DNA of 64,000 bases from Adiantum capillus-veneris. Lineage: Eukaryota; Streptophyta; Polypodiopsida; Polypodiales; Pteridaceae. Shown here in pieces: positions 21,125 through 34,532 of this stretch (positions within the stretch are counted from its first letter, which is position 1; each line of letters starts with the position of its first letter). A program made the translations under genes and the position numbers. The stretch spans positions 139,987,108 through 140,051,107 of the forward strand of contig CM043955.1 of assembly GCA_014529385.2 (NCBI GenBank), given 5' to 3'. The notes beneath the pieces were generated by a model. That model was not told the DNA's origin, did no database searches, and worked only from the letters and a program-made list of their open reading frames with translations.

Positions 21125-22962
21125 CACAGGCTCTTCATGTCCAAGGCACACCTTTAGCAAGAGGTTCTCCTCCCAAGATCAAATCAGCCAGCGTTTCTGC
21201 AAAATCTGCCAATGCTTTTAGCCTTATCCAGGAAAGCAAAGGAGTTCCTGGTGCTTCCGTCATGGAGGACTCCACCTCCACCTGCATTTTGGCCTCTACA
21301 CTTGGCAATCACCCTCCTGGCAGCCAGCGCCACCCTTTTCAGGCACTTTTGTCGCCGGAAAACCCTCTCTACCACCTACGTATTCAGCCAGCAATTTGTG
21401 TTTTTGGCAAATCTGCGTTTTCAGGGCTGAGATGCCTGCGTTTTTGGACAGCAGGGCAGTGTTTTTGCAAGAGAGGGGGAACGCTAGCCACACCCACTTG
21501 GATCTTGCCTTCCTACCCGGCTTGGCATCCGGTGCCTTGCCGGCGACAATCCTCTTCAAACCTTCAGATTTCAGTCATAAACACTTGCTATTTTCTCTGT
21601 TTGCAGCCCATCAGTGGCAATGACTTTGATTCACCACCATCCCCAGACCCTCTGCACAGCTCTGGACCTCGCCGGGAGGAGCGTACGAGCACGCTGAAAA
21701 TCGCTGGACAGCAGCATTTTCATCACCTCGCAGTTGCATTTTTGGGTGGACAGCAGCCACATGGCTTGTGTTTTTTCACACAGGATGAAGTTACCTCCTA
21801 CCAGGACACCATTTGATGGTGGTCCATGCGGTCTCTCACTGACTACTGAAGTACACGGTATCTTTGACATCGTCTTGATCATCTACAGGCATACGATCCT
21901 TGGGAGATCCATTCATTCCAGCCATCATTCGGCGGCTGCGCACTTCAGAGGGGGTGGTGACTTGCTACGGACACACCTATGCACTCATCAAAGGAGTTCA
22001 CACGAGATATGGCCACGCTCATGGCATATGGGATTCCGACAATCCCAGAGAAGATACCACCATCTTGGGTGGACAGACATTTACCACTTGACCTCGACAC
22101 ATCAGATCACTTGGTTACACACAAGCATCTACATGGACTTAGGGAGATGACCTTGGATCTCTTCTTGGACAGGGTCATTGCTTGGATCTACAGACTGGAG
22201 TGGGACTTCAGTGCCTTGGACTCTCTTGGAGAGTTTACTCGCAAGATCGGGAGTTCAGGCATCCCGCGACTACATCCGGAGTCACCCGGAGCTTGGCTTG
22301 GATGGTAGTGCACTTGCTCTTCTACACTTCTGATCATTTGGATTGCTACCTTCAGAGTTGCTTACACTCACCCTCGCTAACCTTACAGCAGACTTATCCC
22401 CCGACCTAGGCAGTAGGCCACTCCAAGCTCATTCACATTGAGAGCCACACCGAGATGCGGTTTGGTGGCATTGTTGGCGCGGATTCTGTCTTTGTTCACA
22501 CCAGAGGATTGCAGGCAGGAGATACAGGCAAGATGGCGCAAACAAATTGGTCTGGCCTTTCCTCTTCTTAGAGGATCTGCACAACGCAGACTTCTCAATC
22601 TGGCTTCCCTTCTTCATACAGGATGAAAACGGTGCAAATAGCTTGGTCTGACCACAACTCTTCTCAGAGGCCCTTCATACCGTAGACTGTTGAGTCTGGC
22701 TTTCCCCTCATCTTGGATTACTCTACCTACTAACAGGACATCATCTAGTGGTGGTCCATGCGGTCTACCGATGACTGCTACAGCTTACGGTAGCTTCTAC
22801 AGTGCAGACTGCTTAGTTTGGCTTTCCTTGATTCCGAAAGACGTTTACGGCGCAGATTGCTACATCTGGCCTTCTTGGAGTTTTTCATAGCTTAGCTACT
22901 TGGCCACACTGGGTTGCCGGTTCATGCATTGACAGGTTTCCGGGTATTCTCATGACGGTTCC

Positions 22963-24438
22963 TGTCACCAGCGTGTGACTACTATCTATCCTTTTTGTTG
23001 ATTTCTTTCTTATTATCTATTTACTTTCACTTTTTGGAAACACCCCTCGGGAAATCTAACTGCCCTGCATTGCATAGCTAGTGTGGAACTGTCCAGAGGG
23101 AGTCCAGGCCTGAGGGCAAGAGAGCACTAAGGTTGGACAAGGACTATGGTTAGCCAAGTGGGGTCATTGACTAGCCAAAGTGGAATCCTTTGCTACAGAG
23201 GCTACATTTCAGTTTTGGATGTGGCCGCAGTGTACAAAGAGGGTCGGATGACCTAGAAAGATATAATGGCAGCATCTCCTAAAATTTAGGGAACTGCTAT
23301 TTTGGGACCTGAAAATGTGTTGGCGTCATTACCTCCGGAATGACAAAGGGAACATTTCCTTACTCTGCCGTGAAGTCAACTGGGCAACCGGTTGGGATAT
23401 TTTTAGGCGGCAACCCCGAAACGGGAAAATGCTTGTAAATGTGCCAAGTGGCACATTCTGGTGCAGTTTCTAATGCAAGAGAGAGTTGGCGCTGAATTTT
23501 AAGCTGGGAGAGGCTCATTTGCAGCTTTTGTCACAGGTTAAGAGCTATGGAGTGCTTGCTTTCCCTCTTATGCACAGTGCGGTGCCAGGAGTGATGCCCT
23601 GCACGCTACGCACTGCCCTCTCTCTCCCCTTTGGCAGTATGTTATGCCCCTCTAGTGGGCTTTTCATTTGACCAATGTACAGTTGTGTGGGTTCATGCGC
23701 GATTGCCGAGGCAAGAGCCTCTTGCACAGGTACTGGATTAGCTAGCGGCTAATCCCCCCGCAGGTACAGGTGAATTCGGAGAGGTTTCACGCCAGAAATC
23801 TCGTCCGATTCAAAGGGCAAGTAGCCCTACAGGTGCGGGAGCTCGAGGACTTGCTAGGGATGCGACCGGCACGCGAAACGGAGCCCGAAACAGTGAATTA
23901 CAGCCTGCTGTGTATTTTTGCAGGTTTAGGGTTTTGGCCCTAAACGGACCCTAATACCCCCAGGAGGTTCGGGGACGCAAGGGGACCGCTGTACAGGCAA
24001 TCTGGCGCATTTTCAGGGCTGAAAACAGAGAATTCAGCGTGCTGCAGATTCTCGCCAGGTTTTGCAAAGTGCCCGTATGCGTCGGGAAAGTTAGTCAATG
24101 CGTGGGAATACTGACCGTGAAGGGTTCTAGTACAGTTATGCTGCCGAAATCGGGCTGGAACAGTGGAAATTCAGCCGAGTTTGTGCGGGGCAGCTTGTAG
24201 GAACCACAGCGTTTATTCCCTCTTTTGAATAATAAAGAAATACCGAAAGGGGCGCCTAAGTTAGGGGCCAATCTGGTGTCCGTCTACTCATACAGGTGCA
24301 ATCTAGCAGCCTGTATCCCTCTCCCCTTTGATGTGTCTTGGAAGTACAGGTAAAATAGACGACTAATAATGGGTGAAAGCTAAATCAAGGTTTAAAGTAA
24401 AGTCTACCGCCCTTTTTGGATCATACAGGCCGGTTACA
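22963..24438 (+). repeat. 5' LTR of A1
   Basis: 1476 bp, TGTCACCAGCG ... CCGGTTACA, matching the 1478-bp LTRs of A2 apart from point differences and a diverged stretch around 23470-23540. AATAAAGAAATACCGAAAGG with GGCGCC lies at 24231-24256. Confidence 0.92.
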
Positions 24439-24456
24439 TGGTTCCATCGACGGGAT
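24439..24456 (+). other. Primer-binding site of A1
   Basis: TGGTTCCATCGACGGGAT abuts the LTR. It resembles the complement of the plant tRNA-Glu 3' end (TGGTTCCGTTGCCGGGA) with three mismatches. Confidence 0.65.
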
Positions 24457-24547
24457 TTGATCATTTTTTCCCATAAAAGTGAGCCTTGGTCAGTTTTTGG
24501 GCTTGAAGACACAGGGGATCATAGACCAGACACAGGGAATTGTAATT

Positions 24548-27500
24548 ATGGCTGACAGACCAGATGATGTGACTGAAGAGGTTTCCTCTTCACAGGGTCA
24601 ACAGACACATGAAGTGGGTGAGTCCTCAAGACCACCACAGACTGATGATGATATATTCAGGACCCAGTTGGTTACTGCTGTGGCTATGTTCACACAAGTA
24701 ATGCAGAATCCGAGGTTTTTAGCCTTTCTGCAACCTCCTGTTCCGTCTCAGCAAGTTGGGTCACTGGATCATATTCAAAAGCCTGTTAAGACTCGAACAC
24801 AGGTGATTCATACCGCACAGTCAATGGAAACACCTGTACACTTGACGAAGAACATGCAGTCTCCACAACGTATGCCTAAGGTGCAAGAACAGGTGGCTGA
24901 GATGCCAGTTTTTCAAGCTGTACCAATTCAGCCCGCCACCTTTCAGCAGCCTATAGCTGGTTCTAATGGGCAGGGAAGCAACTTACAGGCTATGCAACAG
25001 GTCTTCCCACCACCTTCAGTACACCCTGGCTATTTTGGAGGTGGATCCGTATTCCAAAGCATGGCTGGTCATGCACCTGGAAATCAGTTTTATACGCCAG
25101 GAACAGTGTTTGCGGGTGCTCAAACGATGATGCCTAACCCCATGTACAGTGTCATGGGTATGCAACCAGGGTTTCAAAGCACTCAGGGACAATTTGGGAT
25201 GCCACAAGCAAATTTTGGTATGGCTGGAATTACAAATCAGCAGCCAAATATGGCATTTCCAGGTCAAGTTAATAGCGGCCAAGGAACACAGATGAACCCT
25301 AATAGTGTTCCCATGTTTCAGTCACTTCCATATGACAATTTAACGCCGCTGGAGAGGCCAACTCCGTACAAAGAAGGTGGCAAAGGAGTGTCATTCACGA
25401 CCTTTACAGGGTTTGATGACAGGAAGAAGGCTCTTTCATTCCTCCAGCAGTTTGACAAGGCCTATGCAGGGGGAAACTTTACAGAGGCTTCAAAGGTCCG
25501 CAAGGCAGCCACTTTCTTGACAGGGAATGCGGGACAATGGTGGACAACTTTATTGCTTCAAGGGCAAGCTCCGTCCACATGGATTTACTTCAAGCAGATT
25601 TTTGCAGCAGCATGGTTATCTGATGACTTTGAAGCAGATGTCATGACAGAATGGCACCAGCTAAATGCTGCCACTTGCAGAAATCTGGATAATTACAATC
25701 GGAAGTTTTGGAAAGCTCTACTTCCAGTAACTTCCTATAGGTTTGTGCCATTGACAGAACAGATTGAAAAATACTGTTGTGGCCTACCCAAAGGATTGAG
25801 AAAATACTGCACAAAGACCAAAGTCACTACTTTGACGCAGCTCATCGAGGTAGCAAACACTGGCAATGGTTTGCTCAAGGGAGAAGATTGTGAATTTAAC
25901 ACTGGCGTCAAGGCAGGATCAGGCAAGAAAAATTCAGCCAAGAAGCACGTTCCCAATGAGGCTCCTAAAGGGACTCAGGAGTCGGCCAACACAGGGAAAG
26001 ACAAAGCTACGGCTGAATCAGAAAAAGGACCAGCAAAGAAATGGAAAAGACGTTTTCCTCGCAAGTCAGAAGAGCAAAAGAAGGTCCTGAGGACAGAGAA
26101 CAAATGCTTTATATGTGAGCAGCCTGGCCACATTGCTTACAATTGTCCTACAAAGAAAAGGCCAGCTGATTCTGAAGACAAGGAAGACAAGAAAGGAAAG
26201 AAGCCCATGGCTGGTCTAGTGCCAGATATGGTGGGCGACAAGCCAAATTCAGATGCAAGTGAGCTTTGCAGAGCATGGGGAAAGGTTAGGGATCAAACAG
26301 TGCTTATCTTCTTTGATCCAGGTGCCAAAGCCAACTTCATTTCCCCAGAATTGGCTTCAAAGTTGGGAATCAGACCTGAAGAGATGGGGTATACAGCAGA
26401 GGCAGGTTTGGCATGTCCTGGCCATACAGAGGCTGTGACACCCATCATTGGAAAGTTGCGTCTACATATCCAGTCCTATGTAGATGCTGAAGAATTTTAC
26501 ATCATGCCACTGGACGGATGTGATGTGTTGTTAGGTATTCCTTGGTTGTTTTGTGTACAGGGAATCATGGATGCCTACAACAAAAAGATCACTGTACAGA
26601 GCAGGGGAAAGACTCACATTCTGGATGTAAAGCTTAAAGGGGAGTCTATTCCTACTGTATCAGCTTCTGCTATTACTTCTGTAATGAAAAAGCATCTTTC
26701 TGCGTACTTGGTTTTTGCACGTGAAGTGTCAGATTGTGATGAATCAAATTTATCTGTGCTAGATAAAGAAAGGTCAATGTTTTTACAACAGTATAGTGAC
26801 TGTTTTTCCGATTCATTACCGTCTCAATTACCGCCAGAGAGACCCGAGGACCATGCGATAGATTTGGTGCCAGGCTGTAGCCCACCAAATAAGCCTCCGT
26901 ACAGGGTTAGTGCGGCTCAGCAGAAAGAGATAATGGGCCAAGTACAGGAGCTGTTAGAAAAGGGGCTGATTCAGCCCAGTTCATCTCCATTCTGTTCTCC
27001 AGTGTTGTTGGTGCAGAAAAAGGATGGCTCATGGCGTATGTGCATCGACTACCGTGCACTGAACAAGAATACCATCAAGAATAGGTTTCCTATACCTAGA
27101 ATTGATGATATTATGGACAAATTAGAAGGAGCAGCTATGTTTAGCAGGATAGATCTAAAGAGTGGGTATCATCAGATCCGCATTAGATCAGAGGATGTGC
27201 ACAAGACTGCTTTTAGAACGACGTTTGGCCTTTACGAATTTTTAGTGATGCCCTTTGGTCTCACAAATGCTCCTGCTACGTTCAATAGGATGATGGACAG
27301 AATTTTCCGTCCACACCAGCAGTTTGTTGGTACATTCTTTGATGACATGATAGTCTACTCAAAGAATGAAGAGGAGCATAGGCATCACTTGGCCATTGTG
27401 TTCAAAGAGCTACGCAGTCATAGGTTGCTCATCAATGCAAAGAAAAGTGAGTTTTTTCTGGAAGAGATTCACTTTCTGGGACACATTGTCTCAAAGGATG

Positions 27501-28664
27501 GTGTCAGAATGGATCCTGCAAAAGTCGAAGCGATCAAGTCATGGCCAAATTTGAAGACGGTGCATGATGTCCGAAGCTTTTTGGGACTATGCTCCTATTA
27601 CAGAAGGTTTATCCGAAATTTTGCTGAGATTGCTTCACCTTTACATGCTCTTCAAAAGAAGGCAGTCACCTTTAGATGGACACAAAAAGAGATTTCAGCT
27701 TTTAATCTCTTAAAGGAAAAGATGACTTCAGATCCAGTCATTGTGTTGCCAGATCTTAAGAAGTCATTTGTGGTCCAGTGTGATGCCTGCGGTAGTAGCA
27801 TTGGTGCTGTGCTAATGCAAGATGGCAGGGTAGTAGCCTATGAGAGCAGAATTTTGCAAGGGCCAGAGATGACCATGCAGGTCTATGAGAAAGAATTACT
27901 GGCTGTGATTCATGCGCTCTTAAGTTGGAAACACTACCTGCTAGGTGCAGATTTCGTTGTCCAAACGGATCATCAGACCTTGCGATACTTCTTGACACAG
28001 ACAAAGTTATCTGAGAAGCATATGCGATGGGCAAATATCTTGTCCATGTTCCATTTTCAGATTGTGCATGTGGAAGGCAAGAAGAACATTGTGGCTGATG
28101 CCTTGTCAAGGAAGCCACAAATTTCAGCTGTGTCGATTCCTTATCATCATGAACTTGATGATATGAGAGAACAGTATGCAAATGATGAAGATTTTGCAAG
28201 GGTCTTCGAGCAACTAATGGATGGACAACGTCATGAACACTATCTTCTTAAAGACGGGTTCATGATGATGCATGGCAGATTGTGTGTCACAAAGCCATTG
28301 CGACGCAAAGTTATGGAAGAGAGTCATGTCCCACCGTATGCAGGGCATCGTGGTATCGATGCTACAGTTAAAGCGGTAGAGACATTCTTCTATTGGCCTA
28401 CATTGAGAAGGGATGTGGATGCCTTTGTGCGAGAATGCCTAATATGCCAAAAGGTCAAGTTTGACAGGCAAAAGGCACCAGGGTTATTGCAACCACTACC
28501 TATTCCAGATAAACCATGGGAAAGTATTGCTATGGATTTTATCTTTGATCTTCCGAGAACGCAGACAGGAAATGATGGTATTTGGACCATTATTTGCAGA
28601 TTCAGCAAACAGGCTCATTTTATTCCTGTCAGGAAGAAGATAAAGCCAGATCAGATGGCACGCC
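24548..28664 (+). CDS. Gag-Pol polyprotein of A1, truncated in integrase
   Basis: Start taken at MADRPDDVTEE (24548). An upstream in-frame ATG at 24479 also exists but lies close to the PBS. Order: Gln/Pro-rich Gag N-terminus, retrotransposon Gag core (FTGFDDRKKALSFLQQFDKA, QWWTTLLLQGQAPSTW), CCHC knuckle CFICEQPGHIAYNCP (about 26105), retropepsin-like box FFDPGAKANF (about 26310; DPG rather than DTG/DSG), RT ([30 protein letters not shown], catalytic FFDDMIVYS at about 27336), RNase H (VVQCDACGSS, YEKELLAVIHAL) and the integrase HHCC finger (HVPPYAGHRG ... CLICQ). The frame ends KIKPDQMAR at the junction, after the first catalytic Asp (AMDFIFDLP) but before the second and the Glu. The catalytic centre of integrase is therefore missing and the copy is defective. 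Confidence 0.93.
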
Positions 28665-28667
28665 GAT

Positions 28668-29447
28668 GACGACGATGGCTGAAATCTGAGATCTTCTAAT
28701 CGCTGAATTTCGGGACTGTTTCGGTGGCTGAAAAGGACTGTTTTGGCTGCGTTTTATTGGCTGAAAAATGAGGTTTCTTAAGGCTGAAAACTGATGGTCT
28801 TTACGGGCTGAATCTGCTACACTTTAGGTGAATAATGCCGGTCTTAATTTGCTGCTGAAATCCAAAAACTCCAGGGGCTGAAATTGGTCCTTCTGTCGCC
28901 GGGGTTCTGCAAATGCAAAAACGCTAGGCTGATCTGCTGTGTCGTGATGACGCCGGGGCTGATCTGCTGTGCACAAATCGCCAAGGCTGATCTGATGCAG
29001 AAACGCTAGGTCTTCTGTAGAGAAAACGCCAGAGTAGTCGCGAGGGTTGGTCTTGCTGAGAAGTTGCCTGTTGAGCAAGGTGCTCCTGCTGCCTCTTCTG
29101 CCATTTAGTGCTAACTTGGGTTTGCTTATATAGAAACTTATCAAAATTGCCCTACCTACTTTTGTTGGAAAGTCACTTAAAAAGAATAAGTGAAAATCCC
29201 AATAAATAGGAAAATAGGCTAAATGCACTGGAAAATTCCCCTAACTGATGCAAATGGATTCTGATGGGAATTCCGATGATCATGCTGGGTGCAACCGGAG
29301 GATATGCATCTATGCTAAGTGACTGGGCATGCACGGTCTACGAATAGACTCACAAAAGTGCCAAATCACTGCTAATCTAACTTGATTGAACCCTGCTGTG
29401 GTGTAGCTTGTCCACGGACACATAGGGTTGGGATGTGTCACGTGACA
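28668..29447 (-). repeat. 3' LTR (truncated) of the non-autonomous element
   Basis: Starts (minus strand) TGTCACGTGACAC right after the PPT and aligns with 31840-32566. It has an extra block at about 28970-29065 made of further copies of a degenerate 30-35 bp unit (GGCTGATCTGCTG...CGCC). It is cut off at 28668 within the GATGACGAC region, lacking about 300 bp present in the other LTR. Confidence 0.85.
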
Positions 29448-29460
29448 TCCCCTCCTTTTC
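29448..29460 (-). other. Polypurine tract
   Basis: GAAAAGGAGGGGA on the minus strand, immediately followed by the LTR start TGTCACGTG. It primes plus-strand DNA synthesis in LTR elements. Confidence 0.85.
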
Positions 29461-29885
29461 AAAGTGAGGTACTGGTACCGAACTGTATGGCGTCGAGGGA
29501 GATCGCCAACAGCATCCGGGATCCTGGAAGGGACTCTTCGCCGGCCCACTCTGATGTGTGGGTCACGCGTGCGGTACTTGAACTTCATAAAGGTCTGCAA
29601 CGCTTGCTTCTTTGGGCCGCGCCGAAAGCGACAAAGTCTTTTGAATCTTCTTCCTTGCTTCAACTTCATCTAGAGATCTGCTTCTTTCGTCTTCAAGAAT
29701 CTCCATGGCTGAAAATTCCTGAAATAATCTCCAACACAAAACCATGAACATACCCATTCCATGTAAAGTGAAGGAAAAAAACCTTGTCTTCTCTGAAGAC
29801 TGTGTATGCAATGTAGATGAACATATAGACGGAGTGACAACCCGTTCATCAAAACATGCAAACAATGCGGTCGAATCTTTTCTGT

Positions 29886-31082
29886 TTAATCGAAATCAAT
29901 CAACTTTGGCAAATCACAATGGAAATGCCCATGCTTGGTGCTCATATAATCATGTGCTCTTTCGGAAACTGTGTCATGCCACGGAAGAAACATGGAATGT
30001 GACTTCCTGACATACAAACTTTTCAGCTTTTCATGAACAATCTGCATACATTCGTGCTCATCCATGAGAGAAACGTGCTCAACATACAATATGTCATGCC
30101 TAGGAAAAGGGAACACATAACGATGTTGACTAAAATACAGGAAACCTTCACGAATGAGACACTCGAACAATGCGTGCGTATCAATCATGCGAACACATAA
30201 TACTTCCTGTGATGGTTCTTGAGACCTAGGCACAAGAGCCAAGATCTGTGCTTCCTGAAGGGGTTCTTCTTGAGTGGGTTCTTTCTGAGGGGGTTCTGTT
30301 GACCTAGGCTCGAGAGCCAAGATCGATCCTTCGTGATCTATCGAATCTACAATGAGGTTAGCTTCGCTAGAAAAAGCATCCACTAACACATCATCCTTGT
30401 GAACAATCACATCATCTTCATGCAACTCATCATGCTCGTGAGAAATCACATCTTGATCATGCAAATCATCATGCTTGTCATTGGCATCCAAATCATCATG
30501 CTTATCATTGCCAATCAAATCATCATCGTGCTTCACACAATCATGCAAATCCTGAGTGTCATGCTTGGGAGAAGAAGAGACTGAGAGAGTCTCCTTTTCC
30601 CTATCCTGTTGCATCTGTGCCTGTATTCGAGAAACGAGTCGCAACATCTCTTGCCTTATTGCTTTGTTCTCGAGATCAAACTTGGCTTGCATTTCTTTGT
30701 TCTCTCGATCAAATTCTGCTTCTCTTGCTTTGGCTTCCAAGCGTGCTTGCTCGCTCTTACGCGCTATGGCTGCCATTCTTTCTTGGTACTTACGCTCTAT
30801 GGCTGCCATGTCTTTTTCGTAGGCTTTTCTTTCTGCTTCTCTTTCTTGGTCCAACTCCTCCATAGGAGTTAGTGCAATCTTTGTCGTAGATGGGGAAGGG
30901 TCGGAAAAACCTCCTGGTGGGGAAAATTCTTCTTCGCCTCTCTCATGCTCAACACCTCCAAGCGAAGTATCCATTCTGCTTCGAGTGATGACCATTCTGT
31001 AGTCGTGGGTTCTGGGTGGGTTCTTGGGGTCTGGGGTTCTTAAGTCCACGAGGAACTTGGGTTCTTGAGCTCCTTGATTCAT
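29886..31082 (-). CDS. 398-codon ORF of the non-autonomous element, function unknown
   Basis: Uninterrupted ORF and the sole large frame between PBS and PPT. Residues about 70-170 form a charged heptad-like coiled coil (EELDQEREAERKAYEKDMAA, ARKSEQARLEAKAREAEFDR). Residues about 175-235 are an acidic His/Asp stretch with repeated DKHDDL. Residues about 255-295 contain a tandem repeat (ILALEPRSTEPP / ILALVPRSQEPS). The last 100 residues look folded and distinctive (FECLIREGFLYFSQHRYVFP, LMDEHECMQIVHEKLKSLYV, HCDLPKLIDFD). No CCHC, protease or RT motif is present. By position it is gag-like, and the coiled coil could drive assembly. The C-terminal part is not a family I recognise. ATG context and an in-frame alternative start at residue 30 (MVITRSRMDTS) leave the start uncertain. 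Confidence 0.75.
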   Translation of the reverse strand: MNQGAQEPKFLVDLRTPDPKNPPRTHDYRMVITRSRMDTSLGGVEHERGEEEFSPPGGFSDPSPSTTKIALTPMEELDQEREAERKAYEKDMAAIERKYQERMAAIARKSEQARLEAKAREAEFDRENKEMQAKFDLENKAIRQEMLRLVSRIQAQMQQDREKETLSVSSSPKHDTQDLHDCVKHDDDLIGNDKHDDLDANDKHDDLHDQDVISHEHDELHEDDVIVHKDDVLVDAFSSEANLIVDSIDHEGSILALEPRSTEPPQKEPTQEEPLQEAQILALVPRSQEPSQEVLCVRMIDTHALFECLIREGFLYFSQHRYVFPFPRHDILYVEHVSLMDEHECMQIVHEKLKSLYVRKSHSMFLPWHDTVSERAHDYMSTKHGHFHCDLPKLIDFD

Positions 31083-31516
31083 GAGAATCTAGGATTCTTG
31101 AGATTCTTGAGATTCTTGAGATCCTTGATTCGTGAGAATCTTGGGTTCTTGAGGTTCTTGAGGTGTTCTTTCGCTTGCAAATCGCGTTGGAGAAGGATCT
31201 TCTCTTTACCCGAGTTCTACTCCTTTCTGCGGGGCGCACCCCTTGGCAGCCTTGCGCTCACACCAAGGTTGCTTTTTCCCACCTCACGTCGATTGGCCGG
31301 CCGCTAAGTGCACGGTCCGCTCTTAATGAGTGAAAAGAGACACAAGGGGAGGCTGGACAAGCCCTTCTTTCTTGGGATTCCTGTCACTCTTCAACAAAAC
31401 ACGATTGGGAATCGCCACACCCAAGTAAACTTTGGGTTCGTGCAATCACAACAAGCAAAATAAAATTCTTGTGGTTCTTGTGGTTCTTTGCTTGAGTAAT
31501 GCAGAACACTTCCAAA

Positions 31517-31528
31517 GCTCTGATACCA
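31517..31528 (-). other. Primer-binding site, initiator tRNA-Met
   Basis: TGGTATCAGAGC on the minus strand, a perfect match to the classical plant initiator-Met primer site, next to the 5' LTR end. Confidence 0.88.
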
Positions 31529-31529
31529 A

Positions 31530-32566
31530 TATTAGGTGCAGTGGAATGAATGTTGTATTTTCTCAAGATTAGTGATCTTTATTGCTCAAGGTTCCTTTTA
31601 GTTCTTTAGGGAAAGAGAGAGCTTTCCGTCTTGTAGAGTGCTGTGGTCACGAACAAAGTGAGTGGATTGTGCGTGTAAGTGAATGAGACTGAGAGAAGGA
31701 GAGAGAAGAGATACGACACCGAGAGGTTGTAAAACCCTCCTCCGAAGGCCCCACTCTCGTCGGCGAGAGTGGTCTATTCTTTGATTGCACAAGGGTGTAC
31801 AATGCGTATGCAATGGACTATGCAACTTGGTCTATGCCGATGACGACCACGATGACGATGACGACGACGACGACGACGATGGCTGAAATCTGAGATCTTC
31901 TAATCGCTGAATTTCGGGACTGTTTCGGTGGCTGAAAAGGACTGTTTTGGCTGCGTTTTCTTGGCTGAAAAATGAGGTTTCTTAGGGCTGAAAACTGATG
32001 GGTCTTTACAGGCTGAATCTGCTACACTTTAGGTGAATAATGCCGGTCTTAATTTGCTGCTGAAATCCAAAAACGCCAGGGGCTGAAATTGGTCCTTCTG
32101 TCGCCGGGGTTCTGCAAATGCAAAAACGCTAGGCTGATCTGCTGTGTCGTGATGACGCCGGGGCTGATCTGCTGCAAAAACGCTAGGTCTGTTGAGCAAG
32201 GTGCTCCTGCTGCCTCTTCTGCCATTTAGTGCTAACTTGGGTTTGCTTATATAGAAACTTATCAAAATTGCCCTACCTACTTTTGTTGGAAAGTCACTTA
32301 AAAATAATAAGTGAAAATCCCAATAAATAGGAAAATAGGCTAAATGCACTGGAAAATTCCCCTAACTGATGCTAATGGATTCTGATGGGAATTCCGATGA
32401 TCATGCTGGGTGCAACCGGAGGATATGCATCTATGCTAAGTGACTGGGCATGCACGGTCTACGAATACTCACAAAAGTGCCAGATCACTGCTAATCTAAC
32501 TTGACTGAACCCTACTGTGGTGTAGCTTGTCCACGGACACATAGGGTTGGGATGTGTCACATGGCA
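31530..32566 (-). repeat. 5' LTR of the non-autonomous element
   Basis: About 1.04 kb. Its minus-strand start (TGCCATGTGACAC) corresponds to TGTCACGTGACAC of the other LTR. It includes a (GAC)n/(GATGAC)n run at 31837-31880. The inner border next to the PBS is uncertain by about 10 bp. Confidence 0.82.

Positions 32567-34532
<1,966 letters not shown>

Larger units (their letters stand above)
20780..22962 (+). mobile_element. Partial LTR element: LTR with (CT)n, PBS and non-coding interior
   Basis: A short LTR ends CACTTTCACA at 21113 and is followed by TGGTATCAGA, the start of an initiator tRNA-Met primer site. The interior up to the Ty3 element A1 shows no Gag or Pol motifs. It holds degenerate direct repeats (for instance GTGGTCCATGCGGTCT at about 21817 and again at about 22751, and several ...CAGACT...TCTGGCTTTCC lines at 22540-22880). 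This suits a non-autonomous element or a decayed one. The 3' LTR is absent, probably cut off by the A1 insertion. Confidence 0.55.
22963..28664 (+). mobile_element. Ty3 chromovirus A1, 3'-truncated
   Basis: Family A element: 5' LTR 22963-24438, PBS, one Gag-Pol frame, then an abrupt end inside integrase at 28664 where a minus-strand LTR begins (GATGGCACG joined to CCGATGACGACG). The end of integrase, the 3' non-coding region, PPT and 3' LTR are missing. Nearly the same protein is encoded by the intact element A2. No frameshift or stop occurs up to the breakpoint, so truncation rather than gradual decay inactivated it. Confidence 0.93.
28665..32566 (-). mobile_element. Non-autonomous LTR retrotransposon with a single novel ORF
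   Basis: Minus-strand element with 5' LTR 32566 to about 31530, PBS (31528-31517), one 398-codon ORF, PPT (29460-29448) and a 3' LTR (29447-28668) cut short at its far end. The interior is only about 2.05 kb and encodes no protease, RT, RNase H or integrase, so it would need enzymes in trans (LARD-like). Its 5' LTR lies inside a copy of the (CT)n-bearing LTR family seen at 20.8 kb. The truncated 3' LTR abuts A1, so no target duplication can be shown. Confidence 0.82.

Noticed and set aside
20806-21816. 336-codon open frame through the LTR, (CT)n and PBS
   Set aside because: It crosses LTR, microsatellite and primer site and has no domain; the length is helped by the Ser-Leu repeat.
23545-23727. 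60-codon frame found identically three times (23545, 44528, 51751)
   Set aside because: It lies within the LTRs of A1 and A2 in antisense or sense; repetition reflects LTR identity, not a gene.
30949-31239. Arg/Ser-rich minus-strand frame upstream of the 398-codon ORF (repeated SRISRI)
   Set aside because: It overlaps the true ORF start in another frame and arises from a short ATTCTTGAG repeat.
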